Of a stretch of DNA of 64,000 bases, positions 51,622 to 62,390 are shown in pieces. The translations under genes were made by a program, and so were the position numbers. The stretch spans positions 4,216,001 through 4,280,000 of the forward strand of contig NZ_CP079946.1 of assembly GCF_019968905.1 (NCBI RefSeq), read 5' to 3'. The notes beneath the pieces are model-generated. The model ran no database searches. It was given only the letters and a program-made list of their open reading frames with translations, and was not told the origin of the DNA. Origin of the DNA: Corallococcus sp. EGB. Lineage in GTDB: Bacteria; Myxococcota; Myxococcia; Myxococcales; Myxococcaceae. Every line of letters starts with the position of its first letter. The first letter of the stretch is position 1.

Positions 51622-51816
51622 TCAGGCCGGCCGTGACACGGAGCGCGTGCGGGGCACACCCTCGTAGTAGAGGCTGGCGCGCCCCTCGCCGTAGACGACC
51701 AGCACCCGGTCGTTCTCCTCCAGGAGCCCCGACGTCTTCTGCGCGACCTTGCGCACCAGCGTGTCGAGCTGCGCCGGACCCTGCTTGCTGCTGGCCCGGA
51801 CCGTGACGACCGGCAT
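51622..51816 (-). CDS. small tautomerase-superfamily-like protein
   Basis: A 64-aa protein beginning Met-Pro-Val-Val-Thr-Val. After Met removal, Pro would be N-terminal, as in 4-oxalocrotonate tautomerases, and the beta-alpha-beta pattern ('LDTLVRKVAQKTSGLLEENDRVLVVY') fits. Other catalytic residues (Arg) are uncertain. It is convergent with the DUF2716-like gene. Confidence 0.55.
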   Translation of the reverse strand: MPVVTVRASSKQGPAQLDTLVRKVAQKTSGLLEENDRVLVVYGEGRASLYYEGVPRTRSVSRPA

Positions 51817-51927
51817 TCGGTGTTCTGCTCCTGGTAACCCTCCCGTGACGGACAGGAGGGCGCTGCGTGTCATAGCCAACGGAACACTTCGTTGACAAGT
51901 GCGCGCTGCCACGATGGATAGGACGTC

Positions 51928-52548
51928 ATGCTCCACCTCGCTCGCGCCCTGCTGGTCGTTTCGCTTGCCCTGGCCTCCACCTCCGCCCGCGCACAGTCGC
52001 AAGAGGCCATCGACCTCCGGGGCCACGTGTCGCCCACGCCTGCCTGGCTGCCCCGGGGCGTCTTCCTGGGCACGCAGTTCCGCAACGGCGCGGTCATCCC
52101 CAACCTGCACCTGCAGTGGGAGTTCACCCTCTTCCAGGACCGCAAGGACGCGTGGATCACCATCCTGGAGGGTGGGGTGGGGTGGGCGGCGTCGTTGCCC
52201 GCGACCGCGCTGGCCAGCCAGAACCTCTACCTGCCCGTGACGTCCTACTACGAGCACACCGCGCAGCTGGGCTTCGGCTACCGCAACCACCTGCCGGGCA
52301 AGATCCACTGGGGCTTCCAGGTGACGGCCGGGCCCACCTTCTATGGCGCCCACTTCACCACCCAGCCGCCGGACCGCCGCGTCGCGGGCGCCGTCCAGGG
52401 CCGCTTCCAGATTGGCTACCAGCTGCCCCGGGATGTGGGCGTGGGCGTGGCGGTGAGCTACTCGGAGCCCTTCGGGCTGAAGAACCGCAGCCTGGCGCGG
52501 GACTTCGTGGGCGGTCTGAACGTCGGATTCTTCGCGGATTGGCGGTAG
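51928..52548 (+). CDS. secreted beta-barrel-like outer-membrane protein
   Basis: A 206-aa protein with signal peptide ('SLALASTSARAQ'). The mature chain alternates polar and aromatic residues in strands of 8-12 ('NLHLQWEFTLFQDRKDAWITI', 'HTAQLGFGYRN', 'HWGFQVTAGPTFYG') and ends 'GGLNVGFFADWR', with a C-terminal aromatic region, as in small eight-stranded outer-membrane barrels. No named family is recognised. Confidence 0.6.
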   Translation: MLHLARALLVVSLALASTSARAQSQEAIDLRGHVSPTPAWLPRGVFLGTQFRNGAVIPNLHLQWEFTLFQDRKDAWITILEGGVGWAASLPATALASQNLYLPVTSYYEHTAQLGFGYRNHLPGKIHWGFQVTAGPTFYGAHFTTQPPDRRVAGAVQGRFQIGYQLPRDVGVGVAVSYSEPFGLKNRSLARDFVGGLNVGFFADWR

Positions 52549-52618
52549 GGGCGCGGTACACTCCATGCGCGAGAGCGGCCCTGCCTGCTGGTGCGGGTAG
52601 CGCCCCGCTTCCACGTCC

Positions 52619-53131
52619 ATGGCCGAGCTGCTCAGTGCCCACGTCGCGCGCTACCTGCGCAACCGCGAGGAGTTCGAACGGGGACTCCCGCCGGGTCTCC
52701 TCCTCTTCACGCCTCCGCTGGGCGGGCTGCCTCCCTCCGACCAGGAGGAGTACCCGGTGCGCACGGTGACCAACGCGGGCCCGCCCACGTTGGGCCAGGA
52801 CGAACCCGTCGTCTTCCCGGTGCGCAAATCGCAGGGCAACGCCTTCGGCCGGGGCATCACCGTGGGGCGCACCGGCAACAACGACATCGTCCTCGATGAT
52901 GGCAGTGTGTCCCGCTTTCACGCGTGGTTTTCGCGGGACTCGGGGGATACCGGTTTTCTGCTCACGGACGCGGGCTCGAAGAACGGCTCGTTCGTGGCCG
53001 GGGGCCGGTTGTTGGCGCGTAAACCCATGCCGGTGGAGGACGGGGGGCGGCTGCGCTTCGGTCAGGTGGAGGTCACCTTCTACACGGCGGGCGGCTTCAT
53101 GCGGCTGCTGGCGGTGCGCCTGCAGCCCTGA
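52619..53131 (+). CDS. FHA-domain protein
   Basis: A 170-aa protein. The FHA domain (about 75-150) has 'ITVGRTGNNDIVLDDGSVSRFHA' (in pieces; R, S, R and H of the phosphothreonine pocket) and 'DAGSKNGSFV' with the conserved Asn-Gly. The N-terminal 70 residues are not recognised. FHA domains bind phosphothreonine peptides. The neighbouring PP2C/cNMP gene starts 57 bp later on the same strand, suggesting a kinase-phosphatase signalling unit. Confidence 0.88.
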   Translation: MAELLSAHVARYLRNREEFERGLPPGLLLFTPPLGGLPPSDQEEYPVRTVTNAGPPTLGQDEPVVFPVRKSQGNAFGRGITVGRTGNNDIVLDDGSVSRFHAWFSRDSGDTGFLLTDAGSKNGSFVAGGRLLARKPMPVEDGGRLRFGQVEVTFYTAGGFMRLLAVRLQP

Positions 53132-53188
53132 AGCCTTGCCACGTCTTCGGAGGACTGCGTAACGTGCGGAGTCACCCTCTAGGCACGG

Positions 53189-54481
<1,293 letters not shown>

Positions 54482-54593
54482 GCGGGGTGCTCCTCCCGGC
54501 CGCCGGGACGTCCTCAACAGGACGCTCTGGAATTTCCCGGGGGAAACCATCGTTGGGGGGCCGGCCTGGGAGTAAGGTCCCGGCCGCGTAAAC

Positions 54594-57572
54594 ATGCGCA
54601 AATGGGTCTTCATCGCGGCGGCCGCCTTGCTGGCGCTCGCCGCCATCGTGCTGGGGCCCCGGTGGGGCGCTCCGGCCGCGCACCCCGTCTCCCCCGTCTC
54701 CGCGAACCCCATCCGTCAGGGGATGCCCGCGTTCAACGCGGTGGCGGTGTCGTCCGGGGCGCAGGAGGGGCTGACGCTCACCGGGCGCGTGCTGGACGGC
54801 AAAGGCCGGCCGGTGCCGGACGCGGAGGTGTCGCTCGCGGCGTCGGCGGAGCGGACGCTGGCGGACGTGCGGTGTGACGAGTGCGGGCTGGCGCTGCTGG
54901 CGTGCACCGCGCACGAGACGGCGCTGCACACGCGGGCCTTCTTCGAGCAGCAGCAGGGCTTCCTCACGGCGCGCGCCACGGTGCGTACGGACGCGGAGGG
55001 GAAGTTCCGCTTCGAACACCTGGCGGGCGTGTCCTTCTCGGTCTGGGCGCGCTCGGCGGGGCTGGGCGTGGCGCTCAAGGACCGGGCCGCGCCGGGGGAG
55101 GCCGTGGACCTGTACCTGCCGCCCTTGCGGAGCATCACCGGCACGGTGGTGGATGACTCCGGCCACGCGAAGCCCGGGGCGCGCGTGCGCGCGGTGTCGC
55201 GCAAGGTGCCGCTGCCCTTCGAGGTGGTGGCGGGCGCGGGCGGGGCCTTCACGTTGTCCGGCCTGGGCGAGGGCCCCTTCTACGTGCTGGCGGACGCGGA
55301 GGGCTTCCAGCCCGCGGTGGCGCAGCAGGTGGAGGCGGACTCGCAGCCCCTGCGCCTGAAGCTGACGCCGTCGCGCACGCTGGAGGTGCGCGTGACGCGC
55401 GACGGGGCGCCCGCGGCGGCGACGGTGCGGCTCCGGGGCGACCACCTGACGCGCGAGGAGCACACGGAGGCGCAGGGCGGGCCGGTGCGCTTCAAGGGCC
55501 TGTATCCGGACGAGGTGGTGGTGACGGCGGAGGCGCCGGGCTTCGGCTCCGCGCCCAAGACGCTCACGCTGTCGCAGCGGGTGACGCAGGTGACGCTGGA
55601 GCTGGAGGCCGCGGGCCGGCTGCTCGTCACGGTGGTGGATGAAGAGGGCCAGCCGGTGCCCAACCCGCAGCTCTTGTTGCGCACGGTGGCGGGCGACCTC
55701 ATCCGCCGCGACGCGGTGCCCACCGGGGCGCTGGCGGAGCTGGGGCCGCTGGCTCCGGGCGAGTACGTGCTGGAGGGGCAGGCGGAGGGCTTCACCGCGG
55801 CGCAGTTGCCGGCGCGCGTGGTGCAGGGCGAGACGCCGCTGGAGCTGGAGCTGTCCAAGGCCACGGTCATCAGCGGGAACGTCGTCGACGAGTATGGCCG
55901 GCCCGCGTCGGGCGTGTCCGTGCTGGTGCAGCCCACCGGCGGCGTGGTGAACGCGGATGAGAACGGCCACTTCTCCGCGCAGGTGCCCATGCCGGGGCTC
56001 TACACGCTGCACGCGCACCACTCCGAGTGGGGCGGCGGCAGCGTGCAGGCGACGGCGCCCGCGACGGACGTGACGCTGTCGCTGGAGGCGAAGGCGGGCG
56101 CGGACGTGACGGTGACCAGCGGCGGCCGCCGGGTGGAGGGCGCGGACGTGGTGATGTGGGCGGATCCGGAGAACATCTTCCGCAGCGACCGCCCCTCCGG
56201 GCCGGACGGCGTGGTGCCCATGCGCGGGCTGCCGCCGGGGACGTACCAGCTGGTGGCGTCGCATCCGGAGTACCTGCAGTCCTCGCCCCGGCCGGTGACG
56301 GTGCAGGACGGGGCGAAGCAGCAGGTGACGGTGGAGCTGGAGGCCGGCGCGCAGCTCACGGGCGACGTGGTGGACGAGAACGGCCAGCCGGTGGTGGGCG
56401 CGGCGATGAGCGTGATGCCGCGCGCTGCAGAGCCCACGCAGTCGGATTCGAGCGGCCACTTCGAGTTCCGCGCGCTGCGGCCGGACCGCACGTACATCGT
56501 GGAGGCGCGCCACGCGAGCTACGAGCCCCTGGAGCGGCCGCAGGGCAAGCCGGGCGGGCCGCCTGTGCAGGTGAAGATGCGGCAGCGCACGACGTTCCGG
56601 GGCCGCGTGGTGGACGACTCGGGCCAGCCGGTGCGGCGCTTCCGCTTGGATGAGCACGATGTGAACAGCCAGGACGGGCGCTTCGAGCTGCCGCTGTCCA
56701 CGTCGGGCGACCGGCTCATCGTCGCGGTGGATGCACCGGGGTACGAGCCGCAGGTGGTGGACCGTCCGGCGACGCCGCAGGACATGGGCGACATCGTGCT
56801 GGTGAAGGCGCCGTCGGTGTCCGGGCGGGTGCGCGATGCGTCCGGCGGCGCGGTGCCGGACGCGGTGGTGACGTGCGACGTGTGCGACGGCTCGGTGCTG
56901 TCCGGGCCGGATGGCAGCTTCACGCTGGCGAGCCCGCCGTTCGTGCCGCGCTTCACGGTGTCCGCGCGCAAGGGCAAGGTGAGCGGTACGCAGGAGGTGC
57001 CGCGAGGCAGCACGGCGCCGGTGGAGCTGACCCTCAAGCCCGCGACGCGCCTGTCGGGCCGCGTGTACCTGGCGGACGGGCAGCCGGCGGCGGGCGCGCA
57101 GGTAGAGGGGCTCAACGCGGACCGCAGTGAGAGTGTGTCCCTCATCACCGGCGCGGATGGCCGCTACAGCGCGGAGCTGTCGCCGGGCAGCTACCGCTTC
57201 GTGGTGGGCGCGCGCGGAGGCATGGGCGCGCCGGCGGTGGTGGTGCAGGTGGCGGGCACGGACATGACGTTGGACCTGGGGCCGGTGCCTGGGACGGGGT
57301 CGGTGACGGTGTTGCTCCAGCCGGAGCGGGGCAAGGCGCTGTGGGTGGTGCCGGGCGACGTGGGCGTGGTGGGCAATCCGCCCACGGAGCTCTTGCGCAC
57401 GCGCTATGCACAGCTGGTGTATCAGCCCATGTCGGAGCGGGTGGTGGTGCAGGGGCTCAAGCCAGGGCGCTACACGCTGGTGTGGGGCTACTTCCACGCG
57501 GAGATGCCGGGGGCGGGCCCGGTGGTGCGCTCGGTGGAGGTGCCCACCCAGGGCGAGGTGTCCCTGCGGTAG
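54594..57572 (+). CDS. 992-aa carboxypeptidase-regulatory-like repeat protein
   Basis: It begins with a membrane anchor/signal ('FIAAAALLALAAIVLG'). The rest is a chain of at least eight CarboxypepD-regulatory-like (prealbumin-type) beta-sandwich repeats. Each starts with a variant of G-x-V-x-D-x-x-G-x-P-x-x-x-A/V: 'GRVLDGKGRPVPDAEV', 'GTVVDDSGHAKPGARV', 'GNVVDEYGRPASGVSV', 'GDVVDENGQPVVGAAM', 'GRVVDDSGQPVRRFRL', 'GRVRDASGGAVPDAVV', 'GRVYLADGQPAAGAQV'. A Cys pair (VRCDECGLALLAC) is in the first repeat. Large proteins of this type are exposed in the periplasm or on the surface of myxobacteria; the function is unknown. Confidence 0.8.
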   Translation: MRKWVFIAAAALLALAAIVLGPRWGAPAAHPVSPVSANPIRQGMPAFNAVAVSSGAQEGLTLTGRVLDGKGRPVPDAEVSLAASAERTLADVRCDECGLALLACTAHETALHTRAFFEQQQGFLTARATVRTDAEGKFRFEHLAGVSFSVWARSAGLGVALKDRAAPGEAVDLYLPPLRSITGTVVDDSGHAKPGARVRAVSRKVPLPFEVVAGAGGAFTLSGLGEGPFYVLADAEGFQPAVAQQVEADSQPLRLKLTPSRTLEVRVTRDGAPAAATVRLRGDHLTREEHTEAQGGPVRFKGLYPDEVVVTAEAPGFGSAPKTLTLSQRVTQVTLELEAAGRLLVTVVDEEGQPVPNPQLLLRTVAGDLIRRDAVPTGALAELGPLAPGEYVLEGQAEGFTAAQLPARVVQGETPLELELSKATVISGNVVDEYGRPASGVSVLVQPTGGVVNADENGHFSAQVPMPGLYTLHAHHSEWGGGSVQATAPATDVTLSLEAKAGADVTVTSGGRRVEGADVVMWADPENIFRSDRPSGPDGVVPMRGLPPGTYQLVASHPEYLQSSPRPVTVQDGAKQQVTVELEAGAQLTGDVVDENGQPVVGAAMSVMPRAAEPTQSDSSGHFEFRALRPDRTYIVEARHASYEPLERPQGKPGGPPVQVKMRQRTTFRGRVVDDSGQPVRRFRLDEHDVNSQDGRFELPLSTSGDRLIVAVDAPGYEPQVVDRPATPQDMGDIVLVKAPSVSGRVRDASGGAVPDAVVTCDVCDGSVLSGPDGSFTLASPPFVPRFTVSARKGKVSGTQEVPRGSTAPVELTLKPATRLSGRVYLADGQPAAGAQVEGLNADRSESVSLITGADGRYSAELSPGSYRFVVGARGGMGAPAVVVQVAGTDMTLDLGPVPGTGSVTVLLQPERGKALWVVPGDVGVVGNPPTELLRTRYAQLVYQPMSERVVVQGLKPGRYTLVWGYFHAEMPGAGPVVRSVEVPTQGEVSLR

Positions 57573-57612
57573 TCGTGTTGCGACCGGGCGGGCTGGCGCG
57601 TAATGAAGCCGC

Positions 57613-58830
57613 ATGGACGCATCGGCATTGAAGGGTCGCCGGATCATCGTCGGCGTGGGTGGCGGCATCGCGGCGTACAAGGCCTGCGAGCTGGTGCGCG
57701 AATTGGGCCGCGCGGGCGCGGAGGTGCGGGTGGCCATGACAGAGGCCGCGCGCCAGTTCGTCACCCCGCTGACCTTCCAGGCGCTCGTGGGGCACCCGCC
57801 GCTCACGGACTACTTCGACCCGGCGCAGGAGGGGAACTTCGGTCACCTGGACCTGGCCCGCTGGGGCGAGCTCTACGTCGTGGCCCCCGCGACTGCGGAC
57901 CTCATCGCCAAGATTCGAGCGGGCTTCGGCGGTGACGCGGTGACGACGTCGCTGCTCGCGTTCAAGGGGCCGGTGGTGCTGGCGCCCGCGATGAACGTGG
58001 CGATGTGGGAGAACGCCCGGACGCAGGAGAACGTGGAGTCGCTGCTGAAGGAGGCGCGCTTCAGCACGGTGGGGCCGGGCGCGGGGATGCTGGCGTGCGG
58101 CGATGTCGGGGCAGGGCGGCTGGCGGACGTGGGCGCCATCGTGTCCGCGGTGGCGGCGAGGTTGGGAGGCGGTCCGCTCACGGGCAAGACGGTGCTGGTG
58201 ACGGCGGGTCCCACGCGCGAGTACCTGGATCCGGTGCGGTTCATCTCCAATCCGTCCACGGGGAAGATGGGCCTGGCGCTGGCGCACGAGGCGCGCGCGT
58301 TGGGCGCGAAGGTGACGGTGGTGTTGGGGCCCGTGGGCGCGGTGGACCGCACGGGCCTGGAGGTGGTGGACGTGGTGAGCGCGGAGGACATGGCGCGCGA
58401 GGTGCTGGCGCGCGTGGAGTCCGCGGATGCGTTCATCGCCACGGCGGCGGTGAGCGACTGGCGGCCGGAGACCCGCGCGCCGCAGAAGGTGAAGAAGGGC
58501 GAGGGGCCGGAGAACCTGAAGCTGGTGCGCACGCCGGACGTGTTGCTGGAGGCGTCGCGCAAGGTGGCGGGGAAGGCGAAGCGCCCGGTGCTGGTGGGCT
58601 TCGCGGCGGAGACGGAGCGGGTGGTGGAGCACGCGCGCGAGAAGCTGGAGCGCAAGGGACTGGACGCCATTGTCGCGAATGACGTCAGCACGGAGGGCGC
58701 GGGGTTCGGGACCGATACGAACCGGGTGACGGTGATTTCGCGCGAGGGGCCTGACCGCGTGATGCAAGGGAGCAAGCGCGGGGTGGCGGCGGAGATCCTG
58801 TCGCTGCTGCTGGTGTCACCGCGAGGCTGA
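57613..58830 (+). CDS. coaBC: bifunctional CoaBC (phosphopantothenoylcysteine synthase/decarboxylase)
   Basis: A 405-aa protein. The CoaC flavoprotein part (1-185) has 'GGGIAAYKACELVRELG', the catalytic His in 'NFGHLDLARWGE', 'PAMNVAMW' and the substrate-clamp Cys region 'GMLACGDVGAGRLAD'. The CoaB part (190-400) has 'TAGPTREYLDPVRFISNPSTGKMG' (in pieces), 'AAVSDWRP' and the Lys-rich 'KVKKGEG'. It makes 4'-phosphopantetheine for coenzyme A. Length is normal. It follows the repeat protein by 40 bp. Confidence 0.95.
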   Translation: MDASALKGRRIIVGVGGGIAAYKACELVRELGRAGAEVRVAMTEAARQFVTPLTFQALVGHPPLTDYFDPAQEGNFGHLDLARWGELYVVAPATADLIAKIRAGFGGDAVTTSLLAFKGPVVLAPAMNVAMWENARTQENVESLLKEARFSTVGPGAGMLACGDVGAGRLADVGAIVSAVAARLGGGPLTGKTVLVTAGPTREYLDPVRFISNPSTGKMGLALAHEARALGAKVTVVLGPVGAVDRTGLEVVDVVSAEDMAREVLARVESADAFIATAAVSDWRPETRAPQKVKKGEGPENLKLVRTPDVLLEASRKVAGKAKRPVLVGFAAETERVVEHAREKLERKGLDAIVANDVSTEGAGFGTDTNRVTVISREGPDRVMQGSKRGVAAEILSLLLVSPRG

Positions 58831-59185
58831 GGGCGTCGGGGTCATCAGGCGCACCATCCAGCGCACGAAGGCGTTTCTTCGCTGCGGCGCTCGTGGCCGC
58901 GCGCCCCGCCTGATGGCGGGAGTGCCCCGCCGCGTCGCCAAGGCCTTCCGCGACATCCAGCCCCTGCGCACGGTGGTGCTGCCCTTGCCCTCACCGCGCA
59001 TGACCCAATGCCTCAGCTGGCCCCCCCGGACAGATGCGGACCGGGGGCGCGCTACATCCGTTCGCTCGATATGCCGTGGCCATGAACCGGAGGTCCTGGC
59101 TGGGTGCTCAGCGGTGCTGGAGGAGACACCCTGATGGCAGGCGTTTGGGGTTTGCTTCCTGAAGCTGGATTTCCTGGAGTCTTTG
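58831..59185. other. gene-poor stretch after coaBC
   Basis: 355 bp without a supported gene. Short frames on both strands look like GC-driven noise. It is bounded on the right by the SDR remnant, so part may be decayed coding sequence. Confidence 0.4.
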
Positions 59186-59350
59186 TCAGGGGATGACCTT
59201 GCGGCGGCGGTAGTCCGCGAAGACCTCGCGGAACATCGTCTCCGTTTCGATGTGCTCCTGGAAACCGTGGCGGCGCGCCTTGGACGTGTCCGCGAGGAAG
59301 TCGAAGTTCGTCGAGAACACCCGGTAGAGCCGTCCCAGGCACAAGGCTTG
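59186..59350 (-). pseudogene. 3' remnant of an SDR/epimerase-like oxidoreductase gene
   Basis: The last about 45 codons read 'FLADTSKARRHGFQEH' then 'FREVFADYRRRKVIP', the conserved C-terminal end of an SDR-type oxidoreductase usually found next to LysR regulators. Upstream (to the right) the frame runs straight into the start of the LysR gene with no SDR body, so the rest of the gene has been lost. Confidence 0.6.
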
Positions 59351-59363
59351 TGAGCTCAATTCA

Positions 59364-60035
59364 ATGGCACGTCTGGAAATCAATCGCTCCGGGGAGATGG
59401 AGGTCTTCGTCCGGGTCGTGGAGCAGGAGGGGTTCTCCGCGGCGGCGCGCACGCTGCGGATGCCCCCGTCGGCGGTCAGCAAGCTCGTGGCCCGGCTGGG
59501 GGCCCGGTTCATCCACCGCAACACCCGGGGCTTCCAGCTCACCTCCGAGGGCTGTGTCTTCTACGAGCGCAGCGTCCAGGTGCTCGCGGAACTGGAGGCC
59601 GCCGAGCGCGGTGTCACGTCGCATGACGCGCCTTCTGGCCGCGTTCGGGTGAACAGCAACGTGCCCTACGGCACGCACGTCCTCCTGCCTCAGGTGGTCG
59701 CGTTCCAGGCCCGCTACCCGGGGATCCGCCTGGACATCGGGCTCACGGACCACATGGTGGACCTGCTGGAGGATCGCGCGGACGTGGCCATCCGGGCAGG
59801 CGCGCTCAAGTCGTCCAACCTGATCGCGCGGAGGCTGGGCGAGACTCGCAAGATCATCGTCGGCGCGCCGGCCTACCTGAAGCGCATGGGGACGCCGAAG
59901 TTGGTCGCGGTGCTCGAGGACCGCAACCCGGGAGACACCGTCGTCTTCCACTCGGTGTTCCTTGAGCCCGCGAAGCACCTCCCGGCACGTATCCGCGCGT
60001 TTCTCGACTACTTCGGCGACGTGGGCATGGGCTGA
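59364..60035 (+). CDS. LysR-family regulator with internal deletions (probably defective)
   Basis: A 223-aa protein; LysR proteins are about 300. The HTH is present ('FSAAARTLRMPPSAVSKLVARLGARF'), but about four residues seem missing in the linker where 'ARLEARLG' is normal. The effector domain follows the family up to 'YLKRMGTPKL' and then jumps to 'VAVLEDRNPGDT' near the C-terminus, so about 70 residues of the binding fold are lost in frame. It is divergent from the SDR remnant. DNA binding may survive; normal effector sensing is unlikely. Confidence 0.7.
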   Translation: MARLEINRSGEMEVFVRVVEQEGFSAAARTLRMPPSAVSKLVARLGARFIHRNTRGFQLTSEGCVFYERSVQVLAELEAAERGVTSHDAPSGRVRVNSNVPYGTHVLLPQVVAFQARYPGIRLDIGLTDHMVDLLEDRADVAIRAGALKSSNLIARRLGETRKIIVGAPAYLKRMGTPKLVAVLEDRNPGDTVVFHSVFLEPAKHLPARIRAFLDYFGDVGMG

Positions 60036-60222
60036 CCGACCATTCGTCCCGCGGTCCGCTGCGCCGTCAGAACGAGCGGTCGCCGCGGCGCAGCGCCTTC
60101 TCCAGGAACTCCGCGAGGGACGCTGCGAGGCGCTCCACTCCGGCTCTGGGGACGAGTGCCCGTCCTTCCGCGCGGCACGGCGTGACGGCCGAGCCGCGCG
60201 GACCGGACACTCGCGAAGCCAC

Positions 60223-60633
60223 TCAGGCCATCGCCGTCGCCGCCGTGCCTCGCCGCAGGCCCGCGTACTCCAGCGCCGCGAACGCCGCGACCGCCAGCGC
60301 CTGCGCCGTGACGAACGCCACCCCGAGCCCCGTGGGCGCCGTCGGGCCGTGCGTCATCAGGAGCACGCTGTCCACCACCCACAGCGCGTTCACCGCGACC
60401 ACGAACCACACCGGCCCCGGGGACAGGTGGGCCCTCGACGCCAGGTAGCCGAGCAGCATGGCGAACGGGATGAGCCCGAGCCCCGCCGCGCGCAGGAGGC
60501 CTGGCTCCAGGCCCAGCAGCGGACCCATGGGGCCTGCGGCCGCCGCCATCAGCACGCCCATGGCCCCACTGGCGACACCATCCAGCAGCAGCGCGCGACG
60601 CAGAAAGGTTCCCGACACGTTCTTGACGCTCAT
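60223..60633 (-). CDS. four-helix membrane protein
   Basis: A 136-aa protein with about four membrane segments ('LLLDGVASGAMGVLMAAAAGPMG', 'LGLIPFAMLLGYLAS', 'VWFVVAVNALWVVDSVLLM', 'FVTAQALAVAAFAALEYAG', shown as separate landmarks). The ATG is preceded by AAGGA. This resembles small membrane proteins often found with stress or regulator genes; no role is known. It is divergent from the XRE-type regulator across 147 bp, which may control it. Confidence 0.7.
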   Translation of the reverse strand: MSVKNVSGTFLRRALLLDGVASGAMGVLMAAAAGPMGPLLGLEPGLLRAAGLGLIPFAMLLGYLASRAHLSPGPVWFVVAVNALWVVDSVLLMTHGPTAPTGLGVAFVTAQALAVAAFAALEYAGLRRGTAATAMA

Positions 60634-60780
60634 GGCACACGAATCCTTGCGATGGGTGAATGCGGCGGCGGCCCGGAGAGGCCGTCCGTCGACGGTGCAC
60701 AAGATGCGAGCCGGCCCGCGCGGTGTCGATTACCTCCGAGGGAATGGAAGCGCTGACGTGCGCCCCCTATCTTCCCCGCC

Positions 60781-61599
60781 ATGACGAGCCTTCAGCAGAG
60801 CCGCCCCGTAGGAGAGCTGCTGCGCGGCTGGCGCCAGCGGCGCGGGCTGAGCCAGATGGATCTCGCGCTGCGCGCCGAGGTCTCCACCCGGCACGTGAGC
60901 TTCCTGGAGACCGGCCGCTCCCAGCCCAGCCGCGAGATGCTGCTCCACCTGGCGGAGGAACTCGACGTGCCCCTGCGCGACAGAAACAGTCTCCTCGTGG
61001 CCGCGGGCTTCGCGCCCGTCTTCGCCGAACGTCCCCTGGACGACCCCGCCCTCAGCGCCACGCGCGAGGCCGTGGAGCTGGTGCTCGCGGGACATGAGCC
61101 GTACCCCGCGCTCGCGGTGGATCGGCACTGGACGCTCGTCACCGCGAACCGCGCCGTGGCCGCGCTGCTATCGGACGTCGCTCCGGAGATGCTCCAGCCT
61201 CCCGTCAACGTCCTGCGCCTGAGCCTGCACCCGTCCGGGCTCGCGCCGCGCATCGAGAACCTGCGCCAGTGGCGCGACCATGTCCTCACGCGGCTCCACC
61301 GGCAGGTCGACGTCACCGCGGACGCGACGCTCGCGGCGCTCCTGGAGGAGCTGAAGGGCTACCCCGTCCCGGAGGCCGCCCCGGACGCGAAGGCTCGCGA
61401 CTTCGCGGGCGTCGTGGTGCCCCTGCGCCTGCGCACGTCGCTGGGACGGCTGTCTCTCTTCAGCACCACCACCGTGTTCGGCACGCCCGTGGACATCACG
61501 CTCGCGGAGCTGGCCATCGAGTCGTTCTTCCCCGCGGACCCTGACACGGCGGAGGCGCTGCGGCGGGCCGCGACCGAGCGGGCCCGCCAGGACACCTGA
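60781..61599 (+). CDS. XRE-family regulator with MmyB-like ligand domain
   Basis: A 272-aa protein. Residues 10-66 are a Cro/C1-type helix-turn-helix ('RRGLSQMDLALRAEVSTRHVSFLETG' in pieces). Residues about 95-265 form the PAS-like ligand-binding domain of the MmyB group ('YPALAVDRHWTLVTANRAVAALL', 'GTPVDITLAELAIESFFPAD'). Such regulators often control adjacent oxidoreductase or membrane genes; here the divergent four-helix membrane protein is the nearest candidate. Confidence 0.85.
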   Translation: MTSLQQSRPVGELLRGWRQRRGLSQMDLALRAEVSTRHVSFLETGRSQPSREMLLHLAEELDVPLRDRNSLLVAAGFAPVFAERPLDDPALSATREAVELVLAGHEPYPALAVDRHWTLVTANRAVAALLSDVAPEMLQPPVNVLRLSLHPSGLAPRIENLRQWRDHVLTRLHRQVDVTADATLAALLEELKGYPVPEAAPDAKARDFAGVVVPLRLRTSLGRLSLFSTTTVFGTPVDITLAELAIESFFPADPDTAEALRRAATERARQDT

Positions 61600-61603
61600 T
61601 CCG

Positions 61604-62167
61604 CTACGGCTTCACGCGCACCGTGCGCAGCGCCGTGCCCCAGGACACGACCTGATCCAACAGCGTGTTCACCTGCTTCTCCTTGGCCGGATCCGGCTTG
61701 AAGACGGTGTAGTGCTCGAAGTCGGTGGAGAGGAACAACTGCACCTGCGCGCGCACCGTGGCCATCTGCAACTCCGCGGCGATGAGGCGCAGCTGCTCCA
61801 CCGCGCGCACGCCGCCCGCGCTGCCATAGCCCACGAAGCCGGCGACCTTGTTGTTCCACTCGCGGTAGACGTAATCGAGCGCGTTCTTCAGCGCGCCGGA
61901 CGTGCCGTGGTTGTACTCGGGCGTGATGAACACGTACGCGTCGTAGCCCTCCACCGCCGCGCTCCACTTCCGCGTGTGCTCCTGGGTGTACTTCCCCAGG
62001 GACGGCGGACTCGGTTCGTCCAGCAGGGGCAGGTGGAAGTCCTGGATGTCGACGACGTCGTACGTGGCGTCGCTGCGCTTCTTCGCGATGTCGTGGACCC
62101 AGGCGGCGACCTTGTCCGCCTTGCGTCCGGGCCGCGTGCTTCCAATGACGATGGCCACCTTGATCAT
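61604..62167 (-). CDS. NADPH-dependent FMN reductase
   Basis: A 187-aa flavodoxin-like protein. The phosphate loop is 'VIGSTRPGRKA'. The FMN contact region has 'TPEYNHGTSGALKNALDYV' and 'AGFVGYGSAGGVRAVEQL', typical of the NADPH-dependent FMN/azoreductase (YieF/SsuE-like) family. It is convergent with the XRE regulator and divergent from the uracil-DNA glycosylase. Confidence 0.88.
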   Translation of the reverse strand: MIKVAIVIGSTRPGRKADKVAAWVHDIAKKRSDATYDVVDIQDFHLPLLDEPSPPSLGKYTQEHTRKWSAAVEGYDAYVFITPEYNHGTSGALKNALDYVYREWNNKVAGFVGYGSAGGVRAVEQLRLIAAELQMATVRAQVQLFLSTDFEHYTVFKPDPAKEKQVNTLLDQVVSWGTALRTVRVKP

Positions 62168-62390
62168 GTCCGGGGAACTCCTGGGAGAGGGCGTGGAACC
62201 GACGCGCGGCATCTTCTCCACGTCCGCCTGGCGGCCAAGGACTGTTCGCCGTGGGTGTGTCCTGATTCGACCAGTGCCCGGCCCATTCGCCCGGAAGGTG
62301 GCGCAACCCCCGACCCTGGGCTAAGCGTACAGGCAACTTCCCCGGCTGCTTCCTTGCACCGGGACGGCCCCTTCGATACCGATCTCCCCC

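Noticed and set aside
60036..60222. Possible minus-strand gene end between LysR and the membrane protein
   Set aside because: About 40 plausible codons end at 60067, but there is no start and no family; left as unassigned.
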